Shown here piece after piece: positions 1 to 7,093 of a stretch of 14,957 bases of DNA (position 1 is the first letter of the stretch; each line of letters starts with the position of its first letter). The stretch comes from Chloroflexota bacterium (GTDB lineage Bacteria > Chloroflexota > Dormibacteria > Dormibacterales > Dormibacteraceae). A program made the position numbers and the translations under genes. Location of the stretch: positions 1-14,957 of the forward strand of contig VBJR01000091.1 in assembly GCA_005880175.1 (NCBI GenBank). The letters are read 5' to 3'. Below the pieces are notes generated by a model. It was not told where the DNA came from, made no database searches, and saw only the letters and a list, made by a program, of their open reading frames with translations.

Positions 1-32
1 CCTCGGTGTCCACGGCTGGCTGCAAGTCTCCT

Positions 33-641
33 CTACTCGGCCGTCCCGGCGGCGGGGAGGTCCTCCTCGCGGCCGACCAGCATCAGCTTGGGCTTGGCCC
101 AGACCTCGAGCAGGAAGCCGTCGCCGGCGGCCAGCCGGGCGGCCAGCTCCTGGCGCGGGTACGCCATCGCGTTGACCTCGCGGCCCAGCTCGCGCTCAGC
201 CTCGGCGAGCTGCCGCGACAGGGCGAAGCGCGAGACGTCGCCGACCACGAAGACGTCCAGGTCGCTGGCCAGCGTGTCCTGGGCGCGCGCGGCGGAGCCG
301 AACACGAACGCGACCTCGACCTCGGGCGGCCCCAGCCCGGCCAGCGCGCGGCGCAGCGCCTCGGCGGGGCCGGCAAGCTTGGAGAGGAGCGTCTTGATCT
401 CGGGGAAGATCGGCGAGTCCACCTGGATGCGGTAGACGAACTGCCGGCCGACCTGCTCGCGGTCGACCAGGCCGGTCACCACGGCGCGCTGGAGGGCCCG
501 GAACGTGCTGTCGTGGCTGGCGCCGATCTGGGCCTCGAGCTCGCCGGCGGTGAAGCGGCGGTCGGGCTCGGCGGCCAGGGCGGCCAGCAGGCGGGGCAGG
601 GTCTCGGAGCCGAACAGGGCCTGGGCGACCGAGGTGGGCAC
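33..641 (-). CDS. Winged-helix / nucleotidyltransferase-fold protein, likely autoregulator
   Basis: A 202-aa protein with two parts. Residues about 8-75 look like an ArsR/MarR-type winged helix (LEAQIGASHDSTFRALQ recognition region, then GLVDREQVGRQFVYRI as the wing). Residues about 105-195 are a minimal nucleotidyltransferase fold, with G115-S116, ten residues, then D127-L-D129, the pattern that binds NTP and metal. The C-terminus (EVWAKPKLMLVG) resembles other HTH-nucleotidyltransferase proteins of Archaea and Chloroflexota as I recall them. The third acidic residue of the fold is not evident: the expected strand reads EVNAMAY. I chose the GTG at 641 because the protein similarity starts there and a -10-like TACACT ends 7 nt upstream; the frame stays open to 809, but that part looks non-coding and covers the operator. 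Such fusions are often annotated as antitoxin-like or transcriptional regulators. DNA binding is inferred from the HTH; enzyme activity is uncertain. Confidence 0.82.
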   Translation of the reverse strand: MPTSVAQALFGSETLPRLLAALAAEPDRRFTAGELEAQIGASHDSTFRALQRAVVTGLVDREQVGRQFVYRIQVDSPIFPEIKTLLSKLAGPAEALRRALAGLGPPEVEVAFVFGSAARAQDTLASDLDVFVVGDVSRFALSRQLAEAERELGREVNAMAYPRQELAARLAAGDGFLLEVWAKPKLMLVGREEDLPAAGTAE

Positions 642-648
642 GGCCGGC

Positions 649-654
649 AGTGTA
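649..654 (-). promoter_or_regulatory. -10-like hexamer of the winged-helix/nucleotidyltransferase gene
   Basis: On the minus strand this reads TACACT, one mismatch from TATAAT in the weaker positions, and lies 7 nt before the GTG at 641. That spacing would put the transcription start on or next to the start codon, giving a leaderless mRNA. No convincing -35 is seen; the expected place is occupied by the inverted-repeat operator. Assigned on spacing and sequence only. Confidence 0.4.
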
Positions 655-662
655 CCGCACGA

Positions 663-698
663 GTCGGATTTGCCGACGAGTGAGTCGGAGAAACCGAC
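663..698. promoter_or_regulatory. Composite operator A: two GTCGG-N5-CCGAC dyads, 21 bp apart
   Basis: Two inverted repeats stand in tandem: GTCGG-ATTTG-CCGAC at 663-677 and GTCGG-AGAAA-CCGAC at 684-698. The second extends to 7-bp arms, GAGTCGG and CCGACTC, at 682-700. Six bases separate them and the centres (670 and 691) are 21 bp apart, about two helical turns. The block lies just upstream of the minus-strand start at 641 and about 220 bp upstream of the plus-strand gene at 918. The same arrangement recurs at 2149-2184 before the NYN gene. This looks like a site for two cooperating regulator dimers; the HTH protein encoded next to it is the obvious candidate, though that is inference. Confidence 0.75.
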
Positions 699-917
699 TC
701 TGATGAAGTGGCGGGACCGGCGTGCCGTACGCCGATCCCGCTGAGAGGGGGAGGATGCCGAACTTCCGGACCGGCGGTCTGATCCGGGACTCGCCGGTGC
801 TTGGGCCACCTCCAGGCTGTGTACCCACGCTGGACGTTACGGCCAGCCCGCGAGAGTGGGCGCATGGCGAGCGACCGGCCATAGACAAGTCCCTCGACAC
901 GCCTATCCTGGAGCCCG

Positions 918-1133
918 ATGCTCCAGCGCTGGGAGGCCCTGCCGCCCTCCGTCCAGGCCGCGATCGTGTTCCCGCCCCTGGCGGTCGTGCTGTTCCTGCT
1001 CAACCTGACGGGGTTCAACCAGCCCCTGTGGCGGTCGATCCTCTACGGGCTGATCGAGGCGGCCCCGTTCACGGCCCTGGTCCTGATCGCGACGGCGAAC
1101 GAGCGCCGCAAGCGCTCGGGCGGGGGCGGCTAG
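918..1133 (+). CDS. Small membrane protein, two predicted transmembrane helices
   Basis: A 71-aa protein with no family I recognise. Two hydrophobic stretches are visible, about residues 13-31 (VQAAIVFPPLAVVLFLLNL) and 37-58 (PLWRSILYGLIEAAPFTALVLI), followed by a basic, glycine-rich tail (ERRKRSGGGG). By the positive-inside rule the C-terminus should be cytoplasmic. GGAG sits four bases before the ATG, and a -10-like TATCCT at 903-908 lies slightly further up. The gene converges on the NYN gene: both stop codons lie in a shared CTAG at 1130-1133. The 276-bp gap upstream (642-917) holds operator A near its left end and otherwise nothing I can identify. Coding status rests on the membrane pattern and RBS, so a chance reading frame cannot be fully excluded. 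Confidence 0.6.
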   Translation: MLQRWEALPPSVQAAIVFPPLAVVLFLLNLTGFNQPLWRSILYGLIEAAPFTALVLIATANERRKRSGGGG

Positions 1134-2098
1134 CCCGCCTGGGCGCGGGACGACGCGCTGCGGCGGAACTCCTCCCAGAAGCCGCTGCGCACGATCGGCT
1201 TGAGCTCCGGGCGCTCCCACAGGTAGCCGACCCGCTGCTCGGCGTGGCGCAGCAGCCGGACGTCCAGGTCGCGGGGGACCTGCCAGCCCGTGATCTTGAG
1301 CAGGCGCTCGATGTCGAGCGGCGTGGCCTCCAGCAGCAGCTCGCGCGCGAAGTCGCGGCCCGCCTCCGCCGCCCGCTCCTCGAACGCGGCGACCTCGGCG
1401 CTGGTCTGCCGCAGCAGCGCCTCCACCGAGTCCGCGCCGTCGCCCCCGTGCGCCGCCCGCGCGAACGCCGCCAGCATGCCCGGGTCGTACCCGCCGCGGG
1501 CGGGCTCGGGCCGGGCCGCTCCGGGCGCCTCGTCGCGGGCCGGGACCGCCGGCGCCGGCCGCTCCCGTGCCGGCTCCAGCAGGCGGAAGTGGCTGCGCCA
1601 GAACTCCTCGGGCAGCACCCGGTGCTCGTCCGACTGCTGCATGAGCAGCCGGCTCTGGTTGACGCCCGGCACCCCGAGCACCGTGACCCGGACGCCGTGG
1701 TCCTGGGCCTCGGCCACACCCTCGCAGATGTCCTCGTCGCCGGCCAGCAGGTACGCCGCCACCATCGCGTGGTCGCGCGCGAGCACGATCAGGTCGCGGA
1801 CCAGGCGGCTGTCCACGCCCTTCTGCTCGCCGCGGACCAGGCGGCCGAGGCGGAGCCGCACGCCGGGCAGGTCCGCCACCGTCAGCTGGTCGTGCTCCGG
1901 CTGGCCGCTCATGCTCGCGTCGTACCAGTACGTGCGCAGGAGCGGCACGCCACAGTCGCCCGATGCCTGTGCCTCGAGGCTGCGCACGAGCTGCCCATAA
2001 TCGCAGCTCACGAGGTGCCGCCCGGCCGAGCCCGCCAGCAGCTCGGCGACCGACGCCACCACGTACCCCACATCGACGAAGATCGCGTACCGGTCCAC
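1130..2098 (-). CDS. NYN-domain (LabA/DUF88-like) putative ribonuclease
   Basis: A 322-aa protein whose first 165 residues or so form a NYN domain, the PIN-like nuclease fold of the LabA/DUF88 group. Candidate metal-binding acidic residues are D9 in FVDVGY, D96 in KGVDSRLVRDL, D102, and D121/D123 in LLAGDEDICEGV. The FVD-V-GY motif departs from the commoner FIDGxN form, so activity is likely but not certain. After a proline- and alanine-rich linker (about 175-210) the C-terminal 110 residues are helical and unassigned (ATPLDIERLLKITGWQVP, LKPIVRSGFWEEF); they could bind a partner or RNA. The start is the GTG at 2098, right before the conserved N-terminal strand. Operator B lies 51-86 bp upstream, which suggests shared control with the gene at 33-641. 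The RNA substrate is unknown. Confidence 0.8.
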   Translation of the reverse strand: MDRYAIFVDVGYVVASVAELLAGSAGRHLVSCDYGQLVRSLEAQASGDCGVPLLRTYWYDASMSGQPEHDQLTVADLPGVRLRLGRLVRGEQKGVDSRLVRDLIVLARDHAMVAAYLLAGDEDICEGVAEAQDHGVRVTVLGVPGVNQSRLLMQQSDEHRVLPEEFWRSHFRLLEPARERPAPAVPARDEAPGAARPEPARGGYDPGMLAAFARAAHGGDGADSVEALLRQTSAEVAAFEERAAEAGRDFARELLLEATPLDIERLLKITGWQVPRDLDVRLLRHAEQRVGYLWERPELKPIVRSGFWEEFRRSASSRAQAG

Positions 2099-2148
2099 AG
2101 GCCTGCCCGCACCGATTGTCGCACGGGACCTCCGCGGCCGGCCCGTCA

Positions 2149-2184
2149 GTCGGTAATGCCGATCACCTAGTCGGTTATGCCGAC
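2149..2184. promoter_or_regulatory. Composite operator B: same two-dyad arrangement upstream of the NYN gene
   Basis: GTCGG-TAATG-CCGAT at 2149-2163 and GTCGG-TTATG-CCGAC at 2170-2184 are separated by six bases, with centres at 2156 and 2177. The 21-bp spacing and six-base linker are exactly those of operator A; only the five-base spacers and the linker sequence differ. The right dyad overlaps the stop codon of the nitroreductase gene (2175-2177), while the whole block lies upstream of the NYN start at 2098. A -10-like GACAAT is at 2115-2120 on the minus strand. The conserved arms with divergent spacers indicate selection for protein binding. Confidence 0.75.
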
Positions 2185-2810
2185 TCCGACGCGCGCAGCG
2201 GTTCGCCGTCGAACCGCTCCCGCGTCGCGAACTCCTCCACCGGCCGGCGCCGCAGCCGCGACGGGTGCGGCTCGGCCGGCCAGCCCACGCCCAGGTGCGC
2301 CGCCAGCGCGTACTCGGCCGGGATGCCCAGCAGCTCGGCCACCTCGGCTTCGACCGGGACGAGCACCGTGCTCAGCGTGGTGCCCAGGCCCTCCGCGCGG
2401 AGCGCCAGCGCGACGTTGTGCACGAACGGGTAGATGGACGCGCCCGCGACGACCCGCGAGGCGTCGAGCGGCGCGATCGTGGTGACCAGCGCCGCCCGCT
2501 CGACCAGGACGATCAGGTGCACCGGCACCTCGTCGAGGTGCTCCGCGTAGTCGTCGGCGGGGCTCGGCCCCCGGCCCATGCGCCGGAACACCGGCTGGTG
2601 GTACTCGGACCAGCTGCGCAGGTACAGGTCGCGCAGCCGCCGCCGCGTCGCCTCCTCGCGCACGACGACGACGCGCCAGCCCTGGCGGTTGCCGCCGCTG
2701 GGCGCGAACCGGGCGGAGTCGAGGACGCGGTAGAGCACCGCGTCCGGCACGGGGTCGGGGCGGAATCGGCGGATGCTCGCCGCGCCGCGCATGACGTCGG
2801 TCAGTTCCAT
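2175..2810 (-). CDS. Nitroreductase-family FMN oxidoreductase
   Basis: A 211-aa protein matching the nitroreductase fold, which uses FMN and NAD(P)H to reduce nitro compounds, quinones or similar acceptors in the cytoplasm. The N-terminal signature is clear: ASIRRFRPDPVPDAVLYRVLDSARFAPSGGNRQGWRVVVV carries the Arg/Ser residues that contact FMN phosphate (shown here as separate pieces IRRF and PSGGNRQGWR, residues about 12-48). The C-terminal part includes an EGLGTTLSTV segment and GIPAEYALAAHLGVGWP, also typical. Length is normal. I chose the ATG at 2810 because the family similarity begins there; the open frame reaches 2918. The physiological substrate cannot be told from sequence. It lies upstream of the NYN gene on the same strand, but operator B at its 3' end suggests separate transcription. 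It is divergent from the PadR gene, with a 95-bp gap. Confidence 0.85.
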   Translation of the reverse strand: MELTDVMRGAASIRRFRPDPVPDAVLYRVLDSARFAPSGGNRQGWRVVVVREEATRRRLRDLYLRSWSEYHQPVFRRMGRGPSPADDYAEHLDEVPVHLIVLVERAALVTTIAPLDASRVVAGASIYPFVHNVALALRAEGLGTTLSTVLVPVEAEVAELLGIPAEYALAAHLGVGWPAEPHPSRLRRRPVEEFATRERFDGEPLRASESA

Positions 2811-2869
2811 GGCAGACCAACGTACGGTGGGAGCCCGGATCGACAGCGCCGGGGCGATCGGACCACGGG

Positions 2870-2897
2870 TTGCGGCTATAGCGACCGTTGGTATATC
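2870..2897 (+). promoter_or_regulatory. Promoter of the PadR operon, probably leaderless
   Basis: TTGCGG at 2870-2875 and TATATC at 2892-2897 are separated by 16 bp and resemble a sigma-70 type -35/-10 pair. The ATG at 2906 starts eight bases after the -10, so transcription would begin at or within two bases of the start codon. ACCGTTGGT at 2883-2891 lies between the boxes and is nearly repeated in inverted form (ACCAACGTACGGT at 2817-2829); these could be PadR contact sites, but the match is imperfect. Confidence 0.5.
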
Positions 2898-2905
2898 GTG
2901 CGGCG

Positions 2906-3235
2906 ATGCAACGTCCACCGAACGAGCTGGCGGGGCTGGGCCGGTTCGAGGAGGCGGCCGTCCTGATCCTCACCAGCCTGCTCCCCGGGCCCCGGCACGG
3001 CTACGCGATCATCAAGGACGTCCGCGAGGTCTCCGGGCTGGTCCTCGGCCCGGGCACCCTGTACGCCGCGCTGTCGCGGCTCGAGGCGCTGGGCCTGGTC
3101 GAGGCCCTGCCTCCCGAGGACCGGCGCCGGCCGTACCGGATCACCGGCGCCGGCATCTCCCTCGCCCGCGACCGGCTGGAACGCATGCGGGCCGTCGCGC
3201 GGACCGGCCTGAACCGCCTGGAGACGCAGTCGTGA
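2906..3235 (+). CDS. PadR-family transcriptional regulator
   Basis: A 109-aa protein of the short PadR class. The winged helix is plain: EEAAVLILTSLLPGPRHGYAI (shown in part), then a recognition region with GPGTLYAALSRLEALGLVE, and the wing DRRRPYRITGAG. PadR proteins usually repress a neighbouring transporter or membrane protein gene and often themselves. The ATG at 2906 is preferred since it follows the -10 by eight bases and starts at the expected N-terminus. Its stop overlaps the GTG of the next gene in a GTGA, so translation is probably coupled. The ligand is unknown. Confidence 0.87.
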   Translation: MQRPPNELAGLGRFEEAAVLILTSLLPGPRHGYAIIKDVREVSGLVLGPGTLYAALSRLEALGLVEALPPEDRRRPYRITGAGISLARDRLERMRAVARTGLNRLETQS

Positions 3236-4200
3236 AGCGGCTGCTGCTGCTCTACCCGCGGCCCTGGCGCGAGCGGTACCAGTCGGAGATGGAGGTGGTG
3301 CTGGAGGGCATGCCGTTCAACCTCCGTGCCGCGCTCGACCTGGTCGCCTGCGCCGCCGATGCCCACCTGCACCCGGTCCGCGCCCTGCGCGGGCGCATCC
3401 CGCTCCTGCTCCAGGTCGCGCTGCTGCTCGGCGTGGGCCTCCTGGTGCTCCCGGCGCTCGAGCAGGTGCTCGAGCGGGTGGCCCGGATTCCGACCGCCGG
3501 GCTCGCGTACAGCCTGGTGCCCTTCGCCCTCCCGCTCCTCGCCGCCGTCCTGGGCTGGCGCGCCGGCTGGGGCCTGGCGGCGTGGTTCTTCGGGCTGGTG
3601 ACGGTCCACCTGGCGGTGAGCAACGGTCAGCTGCTCTCGCTGCTGGTCTTCTACGGGGGGCGCGCCCTGGAGCCGCTGCGGGAGACGGCCGCCGGCTGGC
3701 ATCCCGGCTGGTTCCGCCTCCTGTGGCCGGCCAGTGCCGCCCTGGTCGTGGCGCTCGGCGCGGTCGCGGCGCTCGTCCTTCGCCGTCTGGGCACGGCCTG
3801 GCCAATCGGTCTCGGCATCGGGATGGCGCTGGTCGTGACGGGCGACCTCTGGATCTTCTACGAGTTCCAGAGCCCCATCTGGTCGTACCTGCCTCCGCGC
3901 CCGGGCTGGTTCCGGCTGATGTGGCTCGTCACCCCCGCGCAGGTGCTGGCCTGGGGCGCGCTCACGGCGGCGCTCCTGCGCCGGGCCGGCCTGCCCTGGT
4001 GGGCCGGCCTGGTCGCCGGGACCGTCCTCTGGTGGCTGCTCGGCAGCTCCAAGCTCGCGCCTGCGTACCCCATCGGAGCAATCAGCAACCCGTACCTCCA
4101 GCTGTGGCAGGTGCCGGAGCTGACGTGGGCGATCGTGATCGCCGTCCTGACCGCCACGCGGGCCGGCGGGCCGGCGCCCCGCGAGGCGGCGCGGTGTTGA
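3232..4200 (+). CDS. Polytopic membrane protein paired with PadR
   Basis: A 322-aa integral membrane protein. The first 25 residues (VKRLLLLYPRPWRERYQSEM and on) match the short amphipathic leader LLRLYPRxWRERY seen at the start of many membrane proteins encoded next to PadR genes in actinobacteria and Chloroflexota. After a soluble stretch, roughly seven or eight hydrophobic segments follow from residue 58 onward (for example IPLLLQVALLLGVGLLVLPA and WPASAALVVALGAVAALVL). No catalytic motif or ATPase partner is visible. The start GTG at 3232 overlaps the PadR stop by 4 nt. The end overlaps the next gene. Most likely the main target of the PadR regulator; the function is not known. Confidence 0.75.
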   Translation: MKRLLLLYPRPWRERYQSEMEVVLEGMPFNLRAALDLVACAADAHLHPVRALRGRIPLLLQVALLLGVGLLVLPALEQVLERVARIPTAGLAYSLVPFALPLLAAVLGWRAGWGLAAWFFGLVTVHLAVSNGQLLSLLVFYGGRALEPLRETAAGWHPGWFRLLWPASAALVVALGAVAALVLRRLGTAWPIGLGIGMALVVTGDLWIFYEFQSPIWSYLPPRPGWFRLMWLVTPAQVLAWGALTAALLRRAGLPWWAGLVAGTVLWWLLGSSKLAPAYPIGAISNPYLQLWQVPELTWAIVIAVLTATRAGGPAPREAARC

Positions 4201-5274
4201 CCCGCCGCGGCGTCGCCGCCGGCGCCTGGGCCGGCCTCCTCGCCGGCGCGTCCTTCGTGGCCGGCATCGCGGGGAACCAGGGCAGCCCCACGCTCGGCGG
4301 CCTGTTCAACGACTTCTCTGACTACTGGGCCGCCGCCCGGACCCTCGACCTGGGCGGCGACCGGCTACTCGTACCCCCTGCTGCTGGCCGAGGTGGCGCG
4401 CCCGCTCGGCCTGCTCCCGCCGCTGCTCGCCGGCGCCCTCTTCACGGCCGGCAGCCTGGTGGGCCTGGCGCTCGCGGTCGCGCTGCTGCTCTCGCCGCTC
4501 CGCCGGGCGTCCTGGCTGGAGGTGGCGGCGCTCGCGACCGCCGCCGGGCTGTTCGCGCCGGTCCGCGGCACGCTGTACTTCGGCCAGGTCAACCTGGTCC
4601 TGCTGCCGCTGCTGGCGCTGGCGTTCCTCCGGGTCGGCCGGCCGGCGGCGCTGGCGGTCGCGGCCGCCGTGAAGCTGTTCCCGGCCGCCGCCGCGCTGGC
4701 GTTCGCCGTCGAGGGCCGGCGCGGCGTCCGCGCGCTGCTCGCCACACTGGCCGCGTCGGTCGCGCTGGCCGCCGGCCCGAACCTGGTGACCGGGCGCTGG
4801 TCGTACGGCGGCAACCTGGTCGCGCTGTTCGAGCCCGACCCGTACTGGACCAACCAGTCGGTCAACGGCTGGCTGAGCCGGGTCCTGCCGGCGGGCGCGC
4901 CCGAGACGGCGCTGATGGTCGTGGCGTGCGCGGCGCTCGGCGCCCTGGCCGTGGCCGTGGCCGCGCGGCAGCGGCACGGGTGGCCGGGGGCGTACGCGGT
5001 CCTGCTCTGCTACAGCGTGGTCGCCGCGCCGAAGAACTCGCTCTGGAACTACGCGCCGCTGCTCGTGGTGATCGTGTTCACGTGGTCGCTGGTGCGGAGC
5101 CGGCCGCTGGCGCTGGCCCTGCTGGCGCTCTCCTGGGTGCTCATCAACGGCCCGACGGGCTGGCTCGGCGGCCTGCCGCTGGCGGGCGCGCTCCTGCTCG
5201 GCGGCCTCCTGGGCTGGGCGCTGCTCCTGCCCGCGCGCGAGCCGGAGCCCGCGCGCGAGCACGCCATCGCCTGA
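4194..5274 (+). pseudogene. GT87/DUF2029-like membrane glycosyltransferase, frameshifted
   Basis: A polyprenyl-phosphate-sugar-dependent mannosyltransferase-like protein (GT87, DUF2029). The N-terminal part is read from 4194 in one frame and gives NDFSDYWAAARTLDLGGD, the usual first loop with the catalytic-site Asp. From 4363 the frame changes and gives GYSYPLLLAEVARPLGLLPP, the usual continuation, then about nine hydrophobic segments, GQVNLVLLPLLALAF, KLFPAAAALAFAVEGRR, and the PYWTNQSVNGWLSR loop to the stop at 5272-5274. The break lies at 4360-4364 (around gaccggc) and equals one extra base or a loss of 2+3k bases. Combined length is about 359 residues, slightly short. The start may be GTG 4194 or TTG 4197, both overlapping the upstream stop. 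It would act at the membrane on cell-envelope glycolipids or glycans. It may be intact in the organism if the shift is an assembly error. Confidence 0.72.
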
Positions 5275-5286
5275 GCCGCCGGGCGC

Positions 5287-6231
5287 CTACGCCTGGGCGC
5301 TCCAGAGCACCGCGGCGCGCAGCGCCACGATGCCGACCAGGACCAGGATCGCCGCCGCGGTGCCGGACGCGCGGACACGCTCCACCGCGGCGGCACCGCC
5401 CGCGCCGGCCACCAGGCCGCTGCCGCCCAGCCGGGCGGCCACCGGGGGCACCAGGCTCAGGAGGACGATCGCCCAGAGCACGACCCAGGGCACGGCCAGC
5501 GCGCGGGCGAGCTGGCCCGCGACGGCCAGCGTCACCACCAGCGCGACCAGGAACGCGACCTCCAGGATCGAGAAGTAGCCGTCGGCGTCCTGGATCACGC
5601 CGTCGCTGGCCGCGGCCCCCGGGCGCCACCTCGTGGCCAGCGTCACCAGGGCGGCCGCGCCGCCGAGGCCGGACGCCAGGAACAGGCCGCCCAGCGCGTA
5701 CGTGTCGCTCCAGACCGGCTGGTTGGACACGCTCAGCAGGACGCCCGTGTAGCCGGCCACGAACAGGGCGAACACCGTGCCGATCACGTTCACCACCCGG
5801 CCCAGCGGGCCGCCCAGCACGCGGGCGACGAACCCGCTGAGCGGGTACGGGTAGCGGCGGTCGAGCGCCACGACCTCGAGGAACGTCAGCGTCGCGAACA
5901 CGCCGAACACGAGCAGGCCCCACGCCCCGAGCGACATGGGCGACCAGTACTTGAAGCTCAGCGCCGGCCCGGCCGCGCCCGTGTCGATCAGCATGTGCCA
6001 GAAGCGCAGCGGGTGCCCCAGGTCGATCGTGAGCAGGATCGGGCACGCGATGGTCAGAGGGAGCGCCAGCAGGAAGCACAGGCGCGCCGCCGGCTCGTCC
6101 GACGGCCGGCCCCAGAGCCGCAGCATCGTGCCCAGCGTGTAGCAGCCGCCGGCCAGGCCGGCCAGCAGGAAGTAGGCCAGGATGTACCAGCGCCATTCCG
6201 CCGGCTGCGTGTAGTGGACCGCGAGCAGCAT
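5287..6231 (-). CDS. nrfD: NrfD/PsrC-type membrane subunit of formate dehydrogenase
   Basis: A 314-aa protein with about eight transmembrane helices, matching the NrfD/PsrC family, which exchanges electrons with the quinone pool without haem. Family marks include WRWYILAYFLLAGLAGGCYTLG near the N-terminus, then LTIDLGHPLRFWHML, KYWSPMSLGAWGLLVFG and AGYTGVLLSVSNQPVW. The ATG at 6229-6231 overlaps the fdhB stop by one base (TGATG), indicating translational coupling. Placed last in the fdh operon, it is the expected membrane anchor for FdhB, in the role that cytochrome b556 FdnI fills in the E. coli enzyme. The nearby glycosyltransferase converges on it, with a gap of only 12 bp. Confidence 0.85.
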   Translation of the reverse strand: MLLAVHYTQPAEWRWYILAYFLLAGLAGGCYTLGTMLRLWGRPSDEPAARLCFLLALPLTIACPILLTIDLGHPLRFWHMLIDTGAAGPALSFKYWSPMSLGAWGLLVFGVFATLTFLEVVALDRRYPYPLSGFVARVLGGPLGRVVNVIGTVFALFVAGYTGVLLSVSNQPVWSDTYALGGLFLASGLGGAAALVTLATRWRPGAAASDGVIQDADGYFSILEVAFLVALVVTLAVAGQLARALAVPWVVLWAIVLLSLVPPVAARLGGSGLVAGAGGAAAVERVRASGTAAAILVLVGIVALRAAVLWSAQA

Positions 6232-7093
6232 CAGGCCTCACCTCCTCCGCCGCCGGCCACCGTCCGCTCCGGCTCCGACTCGGGCTCCGGCGCCGGGCTG
6301 CCCTCGGGCTGCTCCCGCCGCCGGCGGAACGCGAGCAGGCCGCCGAGCACCGCCAGCGCCCCCGCGACCAGCACGCCGACGTACCCGCCGATGTCGTTCC
6401 GGCTCGGCAGCTGGGCGCTCTCCCCGGTCGGCAGGCCGTACACCTCGGGCTTGTCCATGAGGAGGAAGAACGAGTTCAGGCCGCCGTAGACCTGGTTCGG
6501 GTCGCGCCCGTACAGCGCTCGTCGAGCTCGCCGAACTGGATCGAGTCCGTCGGGCACGCCTTGGCGCACGCCGGCGTCATGTCGTTCTGCAGCCGGTCGT
6601 AGCAGAGCGTGCACTTGCGGGCCGTCCCGGTCTTCTCGCTGAAGCCGATCACGCCGTACGGGCAGGCCGCGATGCAGTTGCGGCAGCCGTTGCACGTGTC
6701 CTGCTGGATGAAGACGGTGTCGAACTCGGTCCGGATGATCGCGTTGGTCGGGCAGACCTCGGCACACGACGCCTGCTGGCAGTGCTTGCAGACGTCGGAC
6801 ATCATCAGCCAGGCCTGGCCGTCGCCGGCCGTCGTCGCGGCCGTCAGGCGGTCGCCCTCGATGAACTTCACGTGCCGCCAGTTCTCGGCGTCCAGCTTGC
6901 CGGTGTTGTCGAAGCTGTCGGCCAGGAACGCCGGCGGGTTGCCCGTGAGCTCGTTCCACTCCTTGCAGGCGACCTCGCAGGCCTTGCAGCCGATGCACAC
7001 GCTCGTGTCGGTGAAGAACCCCACCCGCGGCTGCGCCTCGTCTCCGTAGGAGCCGGGCCAGGCGTGGGTCTCGAGCTCGAAGAGGTCAGCCAT
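6231..7093 (-). pseudogene. fdhB: Formate dehydrogenase iron-sulfur subunit, frameshifted near the C-terminus
   Basis: Electron-transfer subunit that links FdhG to the membrane subunit. From the ATG at 7093 (GGAGAG eight bases upstream) the first 193 residues carry all 16 cysteines for four [4Fe-4S] clusters: C33/36/39/43, C102/105/110/114, C134/137/140/144 and C161/164/176/180. After QFGELDE the frame changes near 6515-6525. The second frame continues with LYGRDPNQVYGGLNSFFLLMD, KPEVYGLP and one transmembrane helix (IGGYVGVLVAGALAVLGGLL), then a charged tail to the stop at 6231. Family members normally have a linker of roughly twenty residues between the QFGE and LYG motifs; here it is nearly absent. 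So the lesion is a deletion of 3k+1 bases rather than a single miscall. As written, the protein would lose its membrane anchor. It overlaps the upstream fdhG remnant by 8 nt. Confidence 0.85.

Noticed and set aside
722..2170. Long plus-strand open frame of 482 codons
   Set aside because: It is antisense to the NYN gene, has Arg/Ala/Gly-rich low-complexity composition typical of GC-rich shadow frames, and matches no family.
2817..2893. PadR operator of the ATGT-N8-ACAT type
   Set aside because: No such motif is present; only an imperfect ACCAACG/CGTTGGT-like inverted pair 55-65 bp apart was found, too weak to list by itself.
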